DNA of 64,000 nucleotides, taken from Bigelowiella natans CCMP2755 (Eukaryota; Cercozoa; Chlorarachniophyceae). Below the pieces are notes generated by a model that was not told the origin of the DNA, searched no databases, and saw only the letters and a list, made by a program, of their open reading frames with translations. Position numbers and translations under genes: made by a program. Positions 59,063-64,000 of this stretch are shown here, one piece after another; within the stretch, counting starts at the first letter, position 1; every line of letters starts with the position of its first letter. The stretch covers positions 1 to 64,000 of the forward strand of contig ADNK01002594.1 in the NCBI GenBank assembly GCA_000320545.1, in the 5' to 3' direction.

Positions 59063-60906
59063 TTATATATACATATATTTTATTTGTATTTTAAATATTT
59101 ACTATTCGAAGTATGCTTCCACGCACACATACGCACTTATGTTATATATCCATACGAAATCCTTATGGATGTCTCCATTTCCCCCCTCTTTTCTTCTTTC
59201 TTTCTCTCTTTCTTTCTTTGGAATGCCATTGAGTCTGGCATAATGGTTTATACCTTGAACACTCTGATTGCTACTGCTGCTCTCCTTTTTCCGATGCCGT
59301 CGCTTTCCTACAGACGAAAGGCAGAGACGATAATCAAACTTAGCACATCTGAACGACGTAATTCGAATGTGGTGCGAAATGGCTCCAAAGAGATGGTGAC
59401 GAGATTCTTGGGTTGTGGAGGGGGAGGGAAGTAAAGAGGAAGAAGAAGAAGAAGATGGTGGAGGGGGTTAGGGAGAAATCAAGACCTTGATTTCCTCTTC
59501 CTCCTTTTGAATTCTTGCTTCTAATACCACGACGATGATGTTGGTGCTGCAAGCCTCTGCTGCAAGGATTCTTCTGCCCCCCGCGAAGTCTGCTACGCCT
59601 CTGCAAGAAGAAGAACTTAGATGGTGGTGATGATGAGTACATGCTAGCACCACTACCACCACCACCACTGAGGAGGGGAGGAGGAGGAGGAGGCATTTTT
59701 TTGCCTGCTTGCAAGATTATGTGTATCGTTCCAACTGACCGTGGTTGTTTGATGGCTTCGTTCGGAAAGAGGAGATCCCCGTGACAAGACGTCGTATAGC
59801 GTGCTTTTGCGCGGTTGTCTCTTCTTTGTCGCTGACACAGCGGAACCAACTCTCGTCCTCCTTCTCACCGGCCTAAGCGAGCCAATCTCATATTAGCACC
59901 AACGATTTGAATGTATTATTTCATTTCTAGCTTTATTATTTTGTCAGCTTGTACTGCTAGTTAATGACGGGGCCGACTAGTGATGCCTCAAAACCTAATT
60001 CCTTCACCCATCATCATGCGCCCTCGCCTCACTCCGCTCTCTATATTCTATCTTGAGATTTCTTACCCTGCGCTCGTCGGTCTTTTTCTCCTTGAAGCAT
60101 TGTCTGAGCGGGAGAAAAGAGAAGCATCCTTGTTGTGTTTAGGCCGAACAACACCAAAGTTTAAGCAGATTTGGGAACTTTATGTTGAAATCACGTTGTT
60201 TCATTTGTTTTATAAAAAAGGGAGGAAGCACGCACTATTTGCTTTACAGCCCCCCCCCCCCTCTCTTCAATGTCCCTTCAATTTCTTTTACCTCTTTGCC
60301 GACGAGAATTGGAGTTGTTGGGATTATCGTACTTCTTCCTTGCTGCAACGAGTGACGCATGCAAGTTTTTCTTCACACTTTTATTGCGCCTTTTCCTCTC
60401 TGAAGTTGGTCTGCTCTTGGAGACTGTTACCGACCGACGGGCCGAAGACGCACATGAGAACACGCATACAATCAGGAGGGAAAAGGAAATCTTGGCCTAG
60501 ATTTAAGGTACTATACTTTCTATAATGCTGAAGGAGGAAAGGAAATAGAGGAAGGCGTGCATCATTGTTCAAAGATACACGCATAAAAGAAGGATACCTC
60601 AAATTTTAACATTAAAAAAAAACATGATATTATCATCATCACCATCATCATCGTTAATCATTCAATAGCTATTACGTCTGGCAGAGAATGGTCCCTTGAA
60701 CTGGGGGCCAAAATCCTTTTCCAGAAAAAAACAAGAAAATCTTAAAAATGCTGCCACACAAATATAAAGCAGCATCCCGCACAAAAAAAGGAGAAACAGA
60801 AACATCTCTGCTCACGGCCAAACAACGCAACATTATCAAAATTATGCATTATTCGTTGGACTTTGCTTCATTGCATCCGTGGCACTCAAGACAAGGAAAG
60901 CGAGAA

Positions 60907-60951
<45 letters not shown>

Positions 60952-61249
60952 CAGAGAGAGGGAAATGTTTACATCAACGTATTTCACAACACACAAAATT
61001 TTCGAGAAGCTGCATGGAAATAATATTGTTGTTCTATCTTCTAAGATAAGAACCCTTGGATCCCTGCTCAGAGGAGAACTAGATGCCTCCGAGTGGTTGC
61101 TCATCAGATTATTGCGAGCGCTGATGATCTCCTGTTCTGCCTCCGAGTCCTCGCCTTCGATTGCTAACATTGCACGTCTGAGCAACTCGTGGTTCAAGCG
61201 AGGAGGCATCATCACACCTGACATAATCACACGTACTTAGGCACAACAT

Positions 61250-61292
<43 letters not shown>

Positions 61293-62029
61293 TTATATAA
61301 ATATTTTGTTTGTATTAAATGTATTACCAGAGGACGAGGCAGTTTGTAGTTGCTGGAGAGCCGAATTGATGCCACTACTAGCAGTTTTTCCTCCTATCGC
61401 TTATCATCATTCAAGAATCGATCATTAGGTATAATATGGGGAGAGAAAGGGAAGATAGAGAATTGTTTCAACCACATGCGATCGATTGCATTCTGCCAGC
61501 CATTCTACGATATATCTATCGTTACCATGATCATCCTCCTCCTCCTCCTCCTCCTCCTCCTCCTCCTCCCAATCTTTCTCATTGTTGTCATCGGTGAAGT
61601 CGTTTGGAGATCTATCGAAAACCACACATAATACTCATCACTATAGCGGCGCGGGTGGTTTTTCATGGACAATAAGGTTGTGCAGCTTAAAAGGAGGAGT
61701 AGCATATGTCGTTCTACCTTTGACGATCAGGGGAGCGATCTCTTAGGTAAGATGCAGTACCCGTATTGACAGCAGAAGAAGTCTTGTTCTCATCTGCAGG
61801 GAAATAGGATAGAGCTACATGAGTTAGAAGGTAACGATAACACTTGAGGAGATAGCAAATCGTCACGGCATATCATTTCATCTTCAACTCTATCATGCGT
61901 ATTATAATAGGAGCGATTGATTGTTTAGCCACTTTTGGGTTGGGAAAGCAGCGCGCGACTTAGCTTGGAGGACAACGCCTGATGTGATCCAATAACAGCG
62001 TAAGATGGAAAGCAGTGAAGGTGCGATGC

Positions 62030-62082
<53 letters not shown>

Positions 62083-62157
62083 TTATTTATATTAGGAAAA
62101 TTGAAGATTTGAGGATGGGATTGAGTTGTGGAAATATTATTGTGGCAATATCTAAAG

Positions 62158-62196
<39 letters not shown>

Positions 62197-63150
62197 ATGA
62201 ATGAAACAACCGAACTGTTAATAGATGATTCTGCTGGCTGCCACTAGCTTATCCCGGGAACAAACCACCACTACCTTATCTAAAGTTGATAGCTCTATTG
62301 ACTCACTGCTTATTATTCGTGTTGGCCTGATAAAACCTACAAAAAGTGTCCAGCAGAGAGAATTAGAAGTGCATTACAGCACCCCCCCTCCCCCCGTCCC
62401 CCTATCTCCTTCGCTTTCACTATCTGCAGCTGGTGTGTTGCTTCCTTATTTTCTATGGCACCTACTGATAGATTACTACGAGATGGTAGTCACATCGTAC
62501 ACCACACACACAATTGACAACATAACACCGGCATGGCCTTCTTGGTCCCTTCCCTCGGCGCGAGCTGCCTTCTTCTCTGGCTCTTGGAAAAACGACCTTC
62601 CATCAAAAAGGAGGATTACAAATACGCTGAGGACCATCATCATCATCATCATTATCATCATCACCATCCTCGCATGTTGTCTCAGATTAATACCAATGAT
62701 GTTCTGGAGTTGCAGAGTAGAGATACCACAGAGCTAATGATTTGTTGGTAAGTACAAGTCCGAATTTGTTGATACGTTAGAGCAACTGTGGAGACCACAA
62801 CCTCATACTTACACGTTCGCGCACGCACACATACAGGTTAGTAAGAATAGATAGATGAATAAGAAGAAGGGAGCATGCAGAAAGCAGTAGCACCCACTTT
62901 GCTCTGTGGTAATGAAGTAGCACTCGAAGCTCGATGTGCCTATTGGGGGGGGGAGGTGGATGCAGCATGGCAGGTATCAATCATATTTGAGAACAAAACG
63001 GATATGAATGTGGAAGTAAATGAAAGAGGAAATCGCTATTATTGTGAATTTGAAGTGGGAGTTTCGTCGTGTTTTTCCTTCTCTCCATGGCCATTGCTAA
63101 TAGATGATGAGAACTACTTGGTATTGATAGCGACTGGCTGAGCTTCTTTT
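55340..63150 (-). CDS. Large coiled-coil protein
   Basis: More than 20 short exons. The best-resolved block (59.0-55.3 kb) reads ETEDGEDK-SEDLVLLPGDTDSWLQ (58.9 kb), IYLGAKKEELDAERERVQQR (58.58), VQKRIRFKKKLEKKAEMERE (58.25), EERRVRAEALKKLLKNRSKQ (57.95), AVKARRAAAEKVLRK (57.7), SFEWLQKQKEMIKKRKIIEK (57.5), AEIALRRALVQEEDTYKVVE (57.27), FFEEERERERLEKIRIAKLQ (56.9), AQEKAEELRMQAADAFRELG (56.5), a Ser/Thr/Pro-rich exon (56.25-55.97), EKKDVLRRRHKSRGANS (55.7), and RSLEMCRLSKVLVSLCGYTE to stop TAG at 55340-55342. Long alternating Arg/Lys/Glu helices indicate a coiled coil, perhaps cytoskeletal. Upstream exons to 63.1 kb are Ser-rich and basic (VRRRTRVGSAVSATKKRQPR at 59.85; VMMPPRLNHELLRRAMLAIE at 61.2; FIRPTRIISSESIELSTLDK at 62.3). 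No known family; the 5' end may lie outside the window. Confidence 0.6.
55537..55583. repeat. (GAA)n repeat
   Basis: About 15 GAA units. On the coding strand it is a CTT tract that forms the polypyrimidine run before the terminal exon acceptor of the coiled-coil gene. Confidence 0.9.
56706..56766. repeat. (CA)n microsatellite with CG interruptions
   Basis: About 30 units. A shorter CA run lies at 56396-56420, next to the exon AQEKAEELRMQ. Confidence 0.9.
57303..57345. repeat. (GGAGA)n pentanucleotide repeat
   Basis: About eight GAGAG-type units. On the coding strand it is TCTCC and lies just upstream of the AEIALRRALVQ exon acceptor. Confidence 0.85.
57595..57631. repeat. (AT)n microsatellite
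   Basis: Intronic AT run in the coiled-coil gene. Confidence 0.9.
59021..59060. repeat. (CA)n microsatellite
   Basis: Intronic, next to the ETEDGEDK exon. Confidence 0.9.
60914..60960. repeat. (GA)n microsatellite
   Basis: GA run with short ATAGAGAC interruption, intronic in the coiled-coil gene. Confidence 0.9.
61253..61287. repeat. (AT)n microsatellite
   Basis: Intronic AT run. An (AT)n run at 62032-62080 and an (AAT)n run at 62162-62193 lie in a further intron. Confidence 0.9.
61530..61568. repeat. (TCC)n repeat, possibly coding for poly-Glu
   Basis: About 12 units. On the minus strand one frame reads DWEEEEEEEEE after FDRSPNDFTDDNNEK, so it may be an acidic coding tract rather than intron. 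The frame choice is not settled by splice phase. Confidence 0.6.
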
Positions 63151-63247
63151 TGATCTGCACCGTTTCCAAATCATCATGAGAGGAGCATTTAGATTTTTTG
63201 AGTGCGTTTGTCGTATATCTGGAACAACGAACACGTCGTCGTCATCG

Positions 63248-63281
<34 letters not shown>

Positions 63282-63292
63282 TATCATATGCC

Positions 63293-63323
<31 letters not shown>

Positions 63324-63748
63324 CATTAAAACCAGCTTCGTCGTTACGAGCAATCGCTTGATGTTATCACGATCCAAAATATCTACATGCAGCGATGTGG
63401 AGATATAGATGTAGTGAATAGTCAGAGTAGCACAAATGCAGTGATGATGAAAAAGAACTTTATCACTCATTTCTCCTCCGCCCCCCCCCCCTCTCCCAAT
63501 AATCCATTTGCATCACTCATATGTTAATTTTCGGAAAGATGAAATAAATCATCCATCATTTGTCCTTTCATCCGAATTTATGAATGTGCAACGGTCATAT
63601 TAAGCTTTTCCCTTCTCTAACCTCCCTCCCCCCCCCCCCCCCACGGCGTTCTCACACCTATAAGCTGGTTCATACGATTCTTCTTAGGTTCTGAGTAAAT
63701 GAACCACATCGCAAATCAACCTCGATGATGAAACTGTAACGAAATCTA

Positions 63749-63802
<54 letters not shown>

Positions 63803-64000
63803 ACAACCAAAAGGATCTCTGCCTATTGAGTATTGGCAGGAAAAAACGTTGCTTCCTTCGATTGACCACACCACCTAGTGATACGTATCATATCATCATA
63901 ATGATCGCCAATCTTTCCACAGAGTAGTTTCCGAAATATTACGGTTTTGGAAGTGTGCGTGCGCATAAGTGTAGCGAGTAGCGTGGTGTGTGTGTGTGTG
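63151..64000. other. Window end: repeats and unresolved sequence
   Basis: (ATC)n at 63237-63281 and (TAG)n at 63294-63323 lie close together, followed by poly-C runs near 63481-63490 and 63629-63642 and a (CT)n run at 63751-63796. Possible minus-strand exon pieces (for example near 63,800-63,875, VVNRRKQRFFLPILNRQR) could be 5' exons of the coiled-coil gene, but no start codon is evident. Confidence 0.3.

Noticed and set aside
61500-61705. Poly-Arg protein on the minus strand
   Set aside because: An alternative frame of the TCC repeat. The poly-Glu reading continues an acidic segment and is more natural.

Overview
This is nuclear DNA from a microbial eukaryote (protist or alga). Nearly every gene is cut by short GT-AG introns, mostly about 60-400 nt. 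Gene content is eukaryotic: cytoplasmic dynein intermediate chain, a RAD51D-type recombinase, a Rad6/UBE2A-type ubiquitin-conjugating enzyme, and cold-shock, EF-hand, DEP and leucine-rich-repeat proteins. Cytoplasmic dynein argues against red algae and most land plants. Introns carry an extreme load of microsatellites and poly-C/G runs. I cannot name the species; chlorarachniophyte, cryptophyte or stramenopile-type genomes are my guesses from intron density and the LRR proteins. The standard code fits, because genes end at TAA, TAG and TGA.

Layout: 1-6.8 kb (+) is a large zinc-finger/RBR-like ubiquitin ligase locus whose reading frame is interrupted. 7.6-9.0 kb holds weak exons. 9.76-11.84 kb (+) is a cold-shock-domain protein. 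12.6-19.8 kb (-) is an LRR ectodomain that splices in phase into a polytopic membrane domain. 20.5-22.4 kb (+) is an EF-hand protein. 23.5-24.2 kb (-) and 24.4-25.0 kb (+) are two small, divergently arranged proteins with C-terminal membrane anchors. 26.8-30.6 kb (-) is a class-III aminotransferase. 31.5-32.35 kb (+) is an unknown spliced gene. 35.5-41.9 kb (-) is the dynein intermediate chain. 42.8-44.4 kb (+) is RAD51D. 44.9-46.7 kb (-) is an SGNH hydrolase. 47.5-48.4 kb (+) is UBE2A/Rad6. 49.0-55.1 kb (-) is a DEP-domain protein. 55.3-63.2 kb (-) is a coiled-coil protein.

From about 9.8 to 55 kb each gene lies on the strand opposite its neighbour, so junctions alternate between divergent (shared promoter space) and convergent. 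The convergent gaps look different from everything else. They lack microsatellites but are dense in short palindromes (CTAG, CATG, GTAC, GCTAGC, TGCATGC). The exact 12-mer palindrome CATGCTAGCATG occurs five times, all in such gene-end gaps. These islands, and the LRR/polytopic-membrane fusion, are the most promising undescribed features.

Exon boundaries were read by eye from splice consensus, phase continuity and protein similarity, so terminal exons and start codons are the least certain parts.
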